The notes: generated by a model from the letters alone, not told the origin. Positions 1 to 5,239 are shown, counted from the stretch's first letter. The stretch: DNA of 5,570 bases from Candidatus Kaiserbacteria bacterium (GCA_011052355.1 DRJB01000034.1:1-5570), one strand, 5' to 3'. Numbers and translations: made by a program.

Positions 1-1
1 T

Positions 2-592
2 GAAAAGAGTGCAGTGCCACAGCTGGTAGCGGAGTTGCCGAGACCAATTGTTGTTACCGCCGGGCGCCTGGTTTTGTGGAAGCGCATAGATGGAATTATT
101 GATGCTGTTGCTCATTTGCGCACCGAAAATACCAAGAAAAATAATTCCGGCGTCGTGTCGCTTGTGGTGGTTGGAGATGGTCCGGAGTGCGCGCGACTCT
201 CCACGCACGCAAAAGAGGTTCTTGGTAATGACTACCTATTCACGGGAGCGCTCTCGCACGCAGAACTGCTTGCGGTTATACAAAGTGCGGATGTATTTGT
301 ACTTAATTCTTCATACGAAGGTCTTTCGCACACACTTATTGAAGCTCTTGCATGTGCGTCACCTATTATTGCGACGCGTGTTGGTGGAAACGAGGAGGTA
401 CTTGATGGGTATTCCGGAGCCATATTTGTATCCGGTCACGATGAAAGCGAACTTTCCGATGCTCTTGGGAGCATGATATTAGAAAAAAATATGCGTTCAC
501 GTTTGCAAACCGAAGCTTCGCACGTCGCGAAACGTTTTTCACCGGAAGCCATGTCCGACACTACGATTTCAGCACTCTCCAAACTTTTATGA
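2..592 (+). CDS. GT4-type glycosyltransferase, C-terminal part (5' end outside window)
   Basis: This is the C-terminal domain of a GT-B fold retaining glycosyltransferase, which transfers a sugar from a nucleotide-sugar donor during glycan or surface polysaccharide synthesis. The frame is open from base 2 with no stop upstream, so the gene begins before the window; the GTG at 14 is an internal valine, not a start. Visible family signs are the strand-turn VVTAGRLVLWKR (about 50-85), the VVGDGPE loop (about 168-188), FTGALSHAELL, and the donor-binding E-x7-E motif with glutamates at 317-319 and 341-343, followed by EALACASPIIATRVGG. About 196 codons are present, roughly half of a normal GT4 enzyme. 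The TGA stop overlaps the next ATG by 4 bases, suggesting translational coupling. Donor, acceptor and product cannot be read from the sequence. Confidence 0.93.
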   Translation, partial: EKSAVPQLVAELPRPIVVTAGRLVLWKRIDGIIDAVAHLRTENTKKNNSGVVSLVVVGDGPECARLSTHAKEVLGNDYLFTGALSHAELLAVIQSADVFVLNSSYEGLSHTLIEALACASPIIATRVGGNEEVLDGYSGAIFVSGHDESELSDALGSMILEKNMRSRLQTEASHVAKRFSPEAMSDTTISALSKLL

Positions 593-1737
593 AAGTACTT
601 TTTATATCAAACGATCCGACAATTTTTGAGCCAAAAAGTGTCGCGCGCGCGCGAATGAAAACCTATGCCTCTGCCATAGGGGAATTGCATATTCTTTCTC
701 GCGCGGCGCAACATACGGAAGTGCAAGATGGAAATTTGTATTTGCATGGGTTGCGCCCATTGCCGACCATTGTCGGGCGTGCGCTGTTTTTCTATACGCT
801 CCTGCGCCATGCGCAAGCGCTTGTGAGCAGACACCACATTGAGGTAGTGTCTGCTCAAGACCCTTTTGAGCACGGGTGGGTTGCCATGCACGCGGTACGC
901 GCGACATCTGCAAAACTGCATATACAAATACACACCGATTTTCTCTCACCGTTTTTCACCGTTAACTCTTTTAAAAACAAAGTGCGCATACACATTGCCA
1001 ATGCGGTCATTCCGAAAGCCGATGGCATTCGAGTGGTGTCTGAATGGATAAGACATCAAATTATTGAGCGCTATGGAAAGAGTATTCCAAACCCAACAGT
1101 TATATCCATTGTTGTTCCCACGGCCACTTCCGTCCACGTCACACAACCGCACTATCCGCCACTGCCGAAATTTCCTTTTACGTTTGTGCTTATGGCGATT
1201 GGAAGATTGGAAAAAGAAAAACGTATTGGAGATTCAATTAGAGTAGTTGCAAGGTTAGTGCAGAAAAAATATCCGGTTGGGCTTTTGGTTGTGGGAGAGG
1301 GCAGTCAACGCAAAGCGCTTAAACATATCGCAAATACACTTGGTGTGAAAGACCGAATTATCTTTCTTGGAAATCGCTCTGATGTGTCAGAGTTGTTAAA
1401 AAATACCGCGCAGGCATTTATTCAAACAAGCGCGTATGAAGGATATAGCCGTACTTATTTTGAAGCTGCGCTTTCAGGCACACCAATGATTGTGACTGAT
1501 GTCAAAGTGATGGGTGATGTATTTGTACATAATAAGTCCGCGCTGATGTGTTCGGTGGGAGATGTTGAGTGTCTTGCCGAGCAGGTTGCCACCGTTATTG
1601 AGGATATGCAACTTCGGCATACTCTTGCGGAGTTGGCGATGATGGCGGTACGGCGATACATTGATTCTTCAGGCGACATACCAAAGCGCATTGCAGATGA
1701 CCTGAGTAAAACCATTTCGCATAAAAGAGAGTTATAG
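589..1737 (+). CDS. GT4-type glycosyltransferase
   Basis: A complete 382-residue GT-B glycosyltransferase, a normal length for GT4 family enzymes. The N-terminal Rossmann half starts with MKVLFISND and holds the acceptor-side region; SAQDPFEHG at 88-96 and HIQIHTDF at 111-118 are typical N-domain segments. The C-terminal donor half shows AIGRLEKEKR (203-212), VVGEGSQ (234-240), IIFLGNRSD (257-265) and an E-x7-E motif at E284 and E292 followed by AALSGTPMIVT. No signal peptide or membrane segment is visible, so it probably acts at the cytoplasmic face of the membrane. The start is fixed by the ATGA overlap with the upstream glycosyltransferase; there is no Shine-Dalgarno sequence, so expression is likely coupled. 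It probably works in the same glycan pathway as its upstream neighbour. Substrates are unknown. Confidence 0.93.
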   Translation: MKVLFISNDPTIFEPKSVARARMKTYASAIGELHILSRAAQHTEVQDGNLYLHGLRPLPTIVGRALFFYTLLRHAQALVSRHHIEVVSAQDPFEHGWVAMHAVRATSAKLHIQIHTDFLSPFFTVNSFKNKVRIHIANAVIPKADGIRVVSEWIRHQIIERYGKSIPNPTVISIVVPTATSVHVTQPHYPPLPKFPFTFVLMAIGRLEKEKRIGDSIRVVARLVQKKYPVGLLVVGEGSQRKALKHIANTLGVKDRIIFLGNRSDVSELLKNTAQAFIQTSAYEGYSRTYFEAALSGTPMIVTDVKVMGDVFVHNKSALMCSVGDVECLAEQVATVIEDMQLRHTLAELAMMAVRRYIDSSGDIPKRIADDLSKTISHKREL

Positions 1738-1785
1738 TACACAATGAACAAAATGTGGTTGATGATGGATATTCCGTCGCGCGCA

Positions 1786-1830
1786 GCCCCCGCCCCATGC
1801 GCTGGCGAAGCCGGCGCATGGGGCGGGGGC
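1786..1830. repeat. GC-rich palindromic element, intergenic copy
   Basis: A 45-base near-perfect inverted repeat centred on 1808. The arms 1786-1802 and 1814-1830 pair perfectly, followed by one T-G wobble (1803/1813) and a GGC-GAA-GCC tip with the triloop at 1807-1809, giving a 21-pair stem. It shares 11 identical bases of the left arm (1792-1802 = 4202-4212) and 14 of the right arm (1813-1826 = 4225-4238) with the copy inside the glycosyltransferase at 3996-5078. It is flanked by 9-base direct repeats, GCGCAGCCC at 1781-1789 and 1829-1837, which overlap the outer arms. No T-run follows the stem, so it is not a classical terminator, although a stem this strong could still affect RNA stability or processing between the glycosyltransferase and yvcK. 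Confidence 0.85.
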
Positions 1831-1832
1831 GC

Positions 1833-1854
1833 AGCCCACATAGCCCACACAGCC
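1833..1854. repeat. Short 9-base tandem repeat
   Basis: AGCCCACAT (1833-1841) is followed directly by AGCCCACAC (1842-1850) and a partial third unit AGCC (1851-1854). The array touches the right side of the palindromic element and ends 10 bases before the yvcK ATG. It occupies the place where a ribosome binding site or promoter -10 box would be expected, and neither is recognisable there. It may be slippage in GC-rich DNA next to the element. Confidence 0.55.
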
Positions 1855-1864
1855 ATAGACCATA

Positions 1865-2845
1865 ATGCGTAAAGACAAAAACGTGATTACTTTGGGCGGT
1901 GGAACCGGTACTTTCGTGGTGCTTTCCGGGCTTCGCGACATTCCGGGGATAAATCTCACGGCGATTGTTTCTTCCGCAGATGATGGCGGTTCAACGGGGC
2001 GTCTTCGTGATGCGTACGGCATGTTGCCACCTGGCGATGCGAGGCAAGCGCTTGTGGCGCTTGCCTCGCCAGACTCAATGCTCCGCCAATTATTCTCGCA
2101 CCGTTTTTCAAAAGGAGACATCTCCGGGCACAGTCTTGGAAATCTTTTCATCACGGCGTTGACCGAACTGCTCGGTTCCGATGATGCCGCACTCAAAGAG
2201 GCATCGCGCATTTTGCGTGTAAGCGGAAAAGTGCTCTCAGTATCAAAGCGCGCTACACAGCTAAAGGCAATTCTTAAAGATAAAACGGAACTTTTGGGTG
2301 AGCATATAATAGATACGCGTACAATCGGACGCTCACCGATTGAAGCATTGAAACTTTCCAAAAGGGTTACCGTTTCCGCCGATGCACGCCATGCAATTAT
2401 GAGTGCGGATTATATAATACTCGGTCCCGGTGATTTATACACTTCAACAATCGCCACGTTACTTCCCTCGGGTGTCTCTGATGCTCTCACACACACAAAG
2501 GCAAAATTATTTTATGTGATGAATTTATTTACAAAAGCGGGGCAAACAGAGGGGTATACCGCATCCGCGCACGTACGCGAAATTGAACGTTACGCAACGC
2601 GCTCCATTGATGCTATAGTTATTCACGAGAACGGCGAGAACGAACTGTCTAAGCGCGCGTATTCTTTGTACGCAAAAGAAGGCGAGTTTCCGGTTGTGGA
2701 CGATTTCGGAAATGATGTGCGAGTGCATCGCGCGCCACTGGTTTCCGTTGCGCTTGTGAAAGCGGTTCCGGAAGACCCCGTGCCCCGTTCGTTGGTGCGT
2801 CATGATGTGCAAAAACTTGCCACCACGCTGAAAAAACTTTTATGA
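1865..2845 (+). CDS. yvcK: YvcK/CofD-like UDP-sugar-binding protein (gluconeogenesis factor family)
   Basis: A complete 326-residue protein of the YvcK (CofD-like, UPF0052) family, normal for the family at about 310-330 residues. Motifs in order are GGGTG at 11-15 (nucleotide-binding turn), SADDGGSTGRLR at 37-48, PPGD at 55-58, GHSLGN at 88-93, GPGDLYTS at 187-194 and MNLFTKAGQTEGYTA at 219-233. In Bacillus, YvcK is needed for growth on gluconeogenic carbon sources and for normal shape, and it binds UDP-GlcNAc and related UDP-sugars; the mycobacterial homologue is linked to cell-wall synthesis. It is cytosolic. The Firmicute partners yvcJ and yvcL are absent here; instead the neighbours are glycosyltransferases and a HAD-like gene overlapping by 4 bases. 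The ATG at 1865 is chosen because the GGGTG motif begins 10 residues later, as is usual. No Shine-Dalgarno sequence precedes it. The physiological role here is inferred from homologues. Confidence 0.95.
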   Translation: MRKDKNVITLGGGTGTFVVLSGLRDIPGINLTAIVSSADDGGSTGRLRDAYGMLPPGDARQALVALASPDSMLRQLFSHRFSKGDISGHSLGNLFITALTELLGSDDAALKEASRILRVSGKVLSVSKRATQLKAILKDKTELLGEHIIDTRTIGRSPIEALKLSKRVTVSADARHAIMSADYIILGPGDLYTSTIATLLPSGVSDALTHTKAKLFYVMNLFTKAGQTEGYTASAHVREIERYATRSIDAIVIHENGENELSKRAYSLYAKEGEFPVVDDFGNDVRVHRAPLVSVALVKAVPEDPVPRSLVRHDVQKLATTLKKLL

Positions 2846-3366
2846 TATATTTTCTTGATTTTGATAGAACACTTTTTGATACGCCGGCATTCGCGCAATA
2901 TCTGCACACTAGAGATGACACGGGAAAAATTCTGGAACAGTGTGTATACAAAGACATTGCCCAAACACTCGTTCCTTTTATTGAGTCCGGAGAGGTAACA
3001 TTTCCTCCCGGGGAGCTTGGTAAATTTGTGTATTCCGATGTTCCCGAGTTTTTGCGTATGACGGGCAATGGATCCATTATTGTAACGTACGGCGCTGTCT
3101 TGTTTCAAAAGGCAAAAGTGGACAGCGCGCTTTTTGGTATTCCAAGAGTTTCGGTACGCTACACCGGCGAAATACAAAAAGGTCCGTTTCTCTCCAAGCA
3201 TCTTGAAAACTATTTCGGAAAGAAATTATTTGTGGATGATAAGCCAAGCGTACTTGAAAATATCTCAGAGCATTGTTCCGACATGGAACTTTATGAGATA
3301 CGTCGCGATGGCGAAACAGGAGATGGAAGATGGAAAGTTATCAATTCGCTCAATGAGTTGCCATAG
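2842..3366 (+). CDS. HAD-like hydrolase (putative phosphatase)
   Basis: A 174-residue protein with the haloacid dehalogenase fold. Motif I is FLDFDRTLFD at 4-13, giving the nucleophile D6 and acid/base D8. Motif II is the threonine in IIVTYG (T82), the motif III lysine is probably K113 or K119 in the KGPFLSK stretch, and motif IV is LFVDDKPSVL at 129-138, with D132 and D133 as magnesium ligands. All catalytic positions appear intact. The stretch between motifs I and II (about 14-75) is a small helical cap-like insertion. It is probably a cytosolic phosphatase acting on a small phosphorylated metabolite; the substrate cannot be predicted. The ATG overlaps the yvcK stop as ATGA, so the two are very likely co-transcribed and translationally coupled. 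A GC-rich hairpin follows shortly after the stop codon. Confidence 0.9.
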   Translation: MIYFLDFDRTLFDTPAFAQYLHTRDDTGKILEQCVYKDIAQTLVPFIESGEVTFPPGELGKFVYSDVPEFLRMTGNGSIIVTYGAVLFQKAKVDSALFGIPRVSVRYTGEIQKGPFLSKHLENYFGKKLFVDDKPSVLENISEHCSDMELYEIRRDGETGDGRWKVINSLNELP

Positions 3367-3373
3367 CCCGTGG

Positions 3374-3409
3374 ACCCATCCCCTGTGCTTGGCGCCTCAG
3401 GGGATGGGT
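3374..3409. repeat. Inverted repeat downstream of the HAD gene
   Basis: The arms ACCCATCCCCTG (3374-3385) and its exact complement (3398-3409) form a 12-pair perfect stem around a 12-base loop, starting 8 bases after the HAD gene stop codon. There is no downstream T-run (the next bases are GGGGTTGC), so it is at best a weak or non-canonical terminator. Its sequence differs from the paired elements at 1786-1830 and 4202-4236, although the position and GC-rich design are similar. It could act in transcription termination or mRNA 3'-end protection, or be a relative or decayed member of another palindromic family. Confidence 0.6.
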
Positions 3410-3413
3410 GGGG

Positions 3414-3442
3414 TTGCATATGTAGCCCAATTGGGCTACATT
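3414..3442 (+). promoter_or_regulatory. Likely sigma70-type promoter of the toxin-antitoxin pair
   Basis: A -35 box TTGCAT (3414-3419; 4 of 6 to consensus) is followed after exactly 17 bases by a -10-like box TACATT (3437-3442; 4 of 6). Transcription would then begin at or within a few bases of the antitoxin ATG at 3449, giving a leaderless or near-leaderless mRNA; no Shine-Dalgarno sequence is visible. The spacer and most of the -10 box are covered by a perfect palindrome. Assigned by eye, without promoter scoring. Confidence 0.5.
3420..3441. promoter_or_regulatory. 22-base perfect palindrome, candidate antitoxin operator
   Basis: The half-site ATGTAGCCCAA is followed by its exact reverse complement with no spacer. 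It lies between the -35 and -10 boxes and ends 7 bases before the antitoxin start codon. RelB/DinJ antitoxins are ribbon-helix-helix DNA-binding dimers that repress their own operons by binding palindromes at the promoter, so this is the natural operator. The assignment is inferred from position and symmetry. An RNA hairpin role is unlikely if transcription starts at about 3449. Confidence 0.7.
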
Positions 3443-3448
3443 TAACTT

Positions 3449-3733
3449 ATGACTAAAACCGCAATTGTTCGTGCACGTATTGAGCCGTCAGTGAAAGAAA
3501 AGGCGGAAAAGGTATTGCGCAAAATAGGACTTACCCCTTCACAGGCAATCGGTGTCTTTTATCGTCGCGTTGCCGTTGAGAAAACAATCCCGTTTTCACT
3601 TCATGTTCCAAATGCGCGCACACGCGCCACAATCCGTGCGGTAGAACGTGGAGAGGGAAAGACATATAAATCGGTAGATGAACTTCTTAGTAGTGCGCTT
3701 GGTAAAGAATGGGATGCGAAATATTTACACTGA
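3449..3733 (+). CDS. dinJ: Type II antitoxin, RelB/DinJ family
   Basis: A 94-residue antitoxin that should neutralise the adjacent YafQ-type mRNA interferase and repress its own operon. The N-terminal ribbon-helix-helix domain is recognisable: strand TAIVRARI (about 4-11), helix SVKEKAEKVLRKIG (14-27), turn LTPSQ (28-32), helix AIGVFYRRVAVEK (33-45), then the family hallmark IPFSLHVPN (47-55). The C-terminal part (56-94) contains RGEGKTYKSVDEL, typical of the toxin-wrapping segment. Length matches the family (about 85-100 residues). The ATG is the first in frame after the palindromic operator, and no ribosome binding site precedes it. The toxin start overlaps its last codons, the usual arrangement for this module. 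Assignment to RelB/DinJ is firm; the symbol follows the pairing with a YafQ-type toxin. Confidence 0.92.
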   Translation: MTKTAIVRARIEPSVKEKAEKVLRKIGLTPSQAIGVFYRRVAVEKTIPFSLHVPNARTRATIRAVERGEGKTYKSVDELLSSALGKEWDAKYLH

Positions 3734-3983
3734 GAATTCTTTTAAACGCGACTTACGACGACTACAACGCCGAGGTGCCGATATGAAACTTCTTCATCGC
3801 ATACTTTTAAATTTACAACAAAAAGTTTCACTCCCGCCGTCTGCACGACCACATCTACTTCAGGGTAAGTGGTATAAATATCGGGAATGTCATATAACTA
3901 ATGATTGGTTACTTGTGTATAAAATTACTGAAACAACACTATTTCTTATTCGCACAGGTTCACACACAGATATTTTTGAATAA
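3714..3983 (+). CDS. yafQ: Type II toxin, YafQ family mRNA interferase
   Basis: An 89-residue RelE-superfamily toxin, predicted to cleave mRNA on the ribosome. Matches to E. coli YafQ run along the protein: FKRDLRRLQRRG (10-21), RPHLLQGKW (45-53), YRECHITNDWLLVYK (56-70) and LIRTGSHTDIF (78-88). The residues equivalent to the catalytic and RNA-contact set of E. coli YafQ (His50, His63, Asp67, His87, Phe91) are present here as H47, H60, D64, H84 and F88, so the toxin appears intact. The ATG at 3714 is chosen over the in-frame ATG at 3678 because family homology begins with the YTENSFKRDL segment and because it gives the normal length. It overlaps the antitoxin stop by 20 bases, implying coupled translation. 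The purine-rich GTAAAGAA just upstream is a weak possible ribosome binding site. Confidence 0.93.
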   Translation: MRNIYTENSFKRDLRRLQRRGADMKLLHRILLNLQQKVSLPPSARPHLLQGKWYKYRECHITNDWLLVYKITETTLFLIRTGSHTDIFE

Positions 3984-3986
3984 AAT
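3959..3986 (+). promoter_or_regulatory. Likely promoter of the third glycosyltransferase gene
   Basis: TTCACA (3959-3964; 5 of 6 to the -35 consensus), a 16-base spacer and TAAAAT (3981-3986; 5 of 6 to the -10 consensus) lie over the end of the toxin gene. Initiation would fall at about 3992-3995, at or just before the ATG at 3996, so the transcript would be nearly leaderless. This matches the absence of a Shine-Dalgarno sequence. It would allow the glycosyltransferase to be expressed independently of the autorepressed toxin-antitoxin operon. Confidence 0.5.
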
Positions 3987-3995
3987 TATTGGATT

Positions 3996-5078
3996 ATGAC
4001 ACATCACAAAAAACAAATACTCATCGTTACGCAAGCAATAGACGCCAACGACCCGGTGCTGGGGTTTTTTGTGCGGTGGGTGGAGGAATTTTCAAAGCAT
4101 GCGGATCATATAGAAGTAATTTGTCTTAAAAAGGGGAAGTATGATTTGCCGGAAAACGTGACGGTGCATTCACTGGGAAAAGAAAATGAAAAGCGACAGG
4201 AGCCCCATGCGCCGGGCGGAGCCCGGCGCATGGGGCGGCGCGCTACGTACGCCCTTCGTTTTATTTCACTAATATGGAAATTGCGCCACAACTACGATAC
4301 CGTGTTCGTGCATATGAACCAAGAGTATATCTTGATTGCGGGATGGATTTGGAAGCTTATGGGAAAACGCATTTATTTATGGCGAAATCATTATGCAGGT
4401 TCTTGGCGCACTGATATTGCAGCAGGATTTTGTACAAAAGTATTTTGTACATCAAAACATTCTTATACCGCTAAATATAAAAAAACAGTCCTATTGCCGG
4501 TAGGAATAGATACAAGCCGATTTTCACAAAATATAAATATAACGCGTACCCCACATTCTATTCTTTCTCTTGGGCGCATTGCACCATCAAAACATCTGGA
4601 AATATTTATTGACGCACTTGCTATGCTCGCGCGCGAGAATATAGATTTCTCTGCTACAATCGTTGGTTCGCCACTTCCGAAAGATGAATCTTATTATGAT
4701 TCTCTTAAAGAAAAAGTTCGTAAATTCGGGATAGAATCGCGCGTTACTTTTCTACAAGGCGTACCAAATAGCGAAACACCTTCTTTATATCAAGCACATG
4801 AGATATTTGTAAACACCACACCCTCAGGTGCGTTTGACAAGACTTTATTTGAGGCAGTAGCTTGTGGTTGTGTGGTGCTTGCCGAAAGTAAAGATTTTGC
4901 AGAACTTGTTGGCGAATCAACATTTTTTGATTCTAGTGACTCATTACATAAAAATCTTTTGCGTGTTTTATCAACACCAAACATTGGAAAGATAGAGGGA
5001 AATATTTCTGATATTTTGAAAAAGCAAACATTACATGTGCTTTTTACAAAAATCATCAAAGAAATTACAAAATTATGA
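3996..5078 (+). CDS. GT4-type glycosyltransferase carrying an in-frame palindrome insert
   Basis: A complete 360-residue GT-B glycosyltransferase. The N-terminal half starts ILIVTQAIDANDPVLGFFV (8-26), a form shared by a GT4 subgroup, and continues with FVHMNQEY (104-111), KRIYLWRNHY (124-133) and VFCTSKHS (149-156). The C-terminal donor half has LLPVGID (166-172), ILSLGRIAPSKH (189-200), ATIVGSP (220-226), VTFLQGVPN (250-258) and FDKTLFEAVACG (280-291). The second glutamate of E-x7-E is E286; the first is replaced by G278, which from memory is usual in this FDKT subgroup. Residues 70-81 (PHAPGGARRMGR) are encoded by the palindromic element at 4202-4236 and lie in a linker between VHSLGKEN and YALRF. 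I judge this about 14 residues longer than usual, so it is probably tolerated. Base composition becomes AT-richer from about 4380 on. Sugar substrate unknown. Confidence 0.93.
   Translation: MTHHKKQILIVTQAIDANDPVLGFFVRWVEEFSKHADHIEVICLKKGKYDLPENVTVHSLGKENEKRQEPHAPGGARRMGRRATYALRFISLIWKLRHNYDTVFVHMNQEYILIAGWIWKLMGKRIYLWRNHYAGSWRTDIAAGFCTKVFCTSKHSYTAKYKKTVLLPVGIDTSRFSQNINITRTPHSILSLGRIAPSKHLEIFIDALAMLARENIDFSATIVGSPLPKDESYYDSLKEKVRKFGIESRVTFLQGVPNSETPSLYQAHEIFVNTTPSGAFDKTLFEAVACGCVVLAESKDFAELVGESTFFDSSDSLHKNLLRVLSTPNIGKIEGNISDILKKQTLHVLFTKIIKEITKL
4202..4236. repeat. GC-rich palindromic element, copy inside a coding sequence
   Basis: A perfect 16-pair inverted repeat: arms 4202-4217 and 4221-4236 with triloop GGA at 4218-4220. 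The outer arms are identical to the intergenic element at 1786-1830 over 11 bases on the left and 14 on the right. The apical part differs (GGGC-GGA-GCCC here, GGC-GAA-GCC there) yet still pairs, so the hairpin is conserved through sequence change. It starts at the third base of glutamate codon 69 and ends at the first base of arginine codon 81, keeping the frame open. GC content is far above the surrounding gene. Confidence 0.85.
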
Positions 5079-5229
5079 TTTATAAAAATAAAGAAGCGTT
5101 CATTGATAGGTACATTTATGAATCGGATACTGTTGGTACGCTATTTTTGATGCGCTTTTCATTTTGTTCCGTCCAGCAAGTATAAAAAGAAATCCACTCG
5201 GTTTTGTTTTCACCGCTCAAAAAACATAA
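5075..5229 (+). pseudogene. Remnant of a probable SAM-dependent methyltransferase (internal deletion and frameshift)
   Basis: The ATG at 5075 overlaps the glycosyltransferase stop as ATGA, as intact genes here do, and reads MIYKNKEAFIDRYIYESDTV. That resembles the start of surface-polysaccharide methyltransferases, just before the SAM-binding LDVG loop. The expected loop and everything after it are missing: the frame then gives unrelated residues and stops at 5183-5185. In another frame, 5134-5229 reads WYAIFDALFILFRPAS then IKRNPLGFVFTAQKT and ends at TAA, which looks like the C-terminal end of the same kind of protein. The two ends are joined near 5131-5140 with loss of most of the gene, about 155 bases remaining of an expected 600-700. 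Family assignment is from memory of similar N- and C-termini and is moderate. A metagenome assembly collapse would look the same. Confidence 0.45.
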
Positions 5230-5239
5230 TCATTTCATT

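Noticed and set aside
14..16. GTG at 14 as the start of the first glycosyltransferase
   Set aside because: The frame is open to the window edge, and the protein begins in the middle of a GT-B enzyme just before the C-domain, so the true start is outside the window.
581..592. AAACTTTTATGA shared with 2834-2845 at two gene junctions
   Set aside because: Both encode a Lys/Leu-Leu ending followed by an ATGA overlap; the match is short and is explained by similar C-terminal codons and the coupling arrangement.
602..949. Minus-strand frames of 115 and 108 codons inside the second glycosyltransferase
   Set aside because: Both are antisense to a clear GT4 gene, with no domain signs and no promoter or start context.
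1786..1830. Rho-independent terminator for the first two glycosyltransferases
   Set aside because: There is no T-run after the stem, and the same sequence occurs within a coding region at 4202-4236 where termination would be harmful. Repeat element is the better call.
1732..2361. A 209-codon frame on the minus strand overlapping yvcK
   Set aside because: It lies antisense to the strongly conserved YvcK motifs, has no recognisable domain, and its composition mirrors the sense codons. It is a shadow of yvcK and of the palindrome, which is open on both strands.
3092..3128. 8-base inverted repeat GCGCTGTC / GACAGCGC in the HAD gene
   Set aside because: Short arms with a 21-base spacer inside ordinary coding sequence; expected by chance at this frequency.
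3420..3441. REP-type element, because GTAG occurs at the edge of the palindrome
   Set aside because: REP elements have a GTAG beside an imperfect GC-rich hairpin with a loop. This is a loop-free palindrome placed on a promoter of a self-repressing antitoxin gene, so operator is the simpler reading.
3678..3713. Upstream ATG giving a 12-residue longer YafQ toxin
   Set aside because: The extra residues fall inside the antitoxin frame and have no counterpart in YafQ proteins; the ATG at 3714 gives the family length and begins right before the conserved region.
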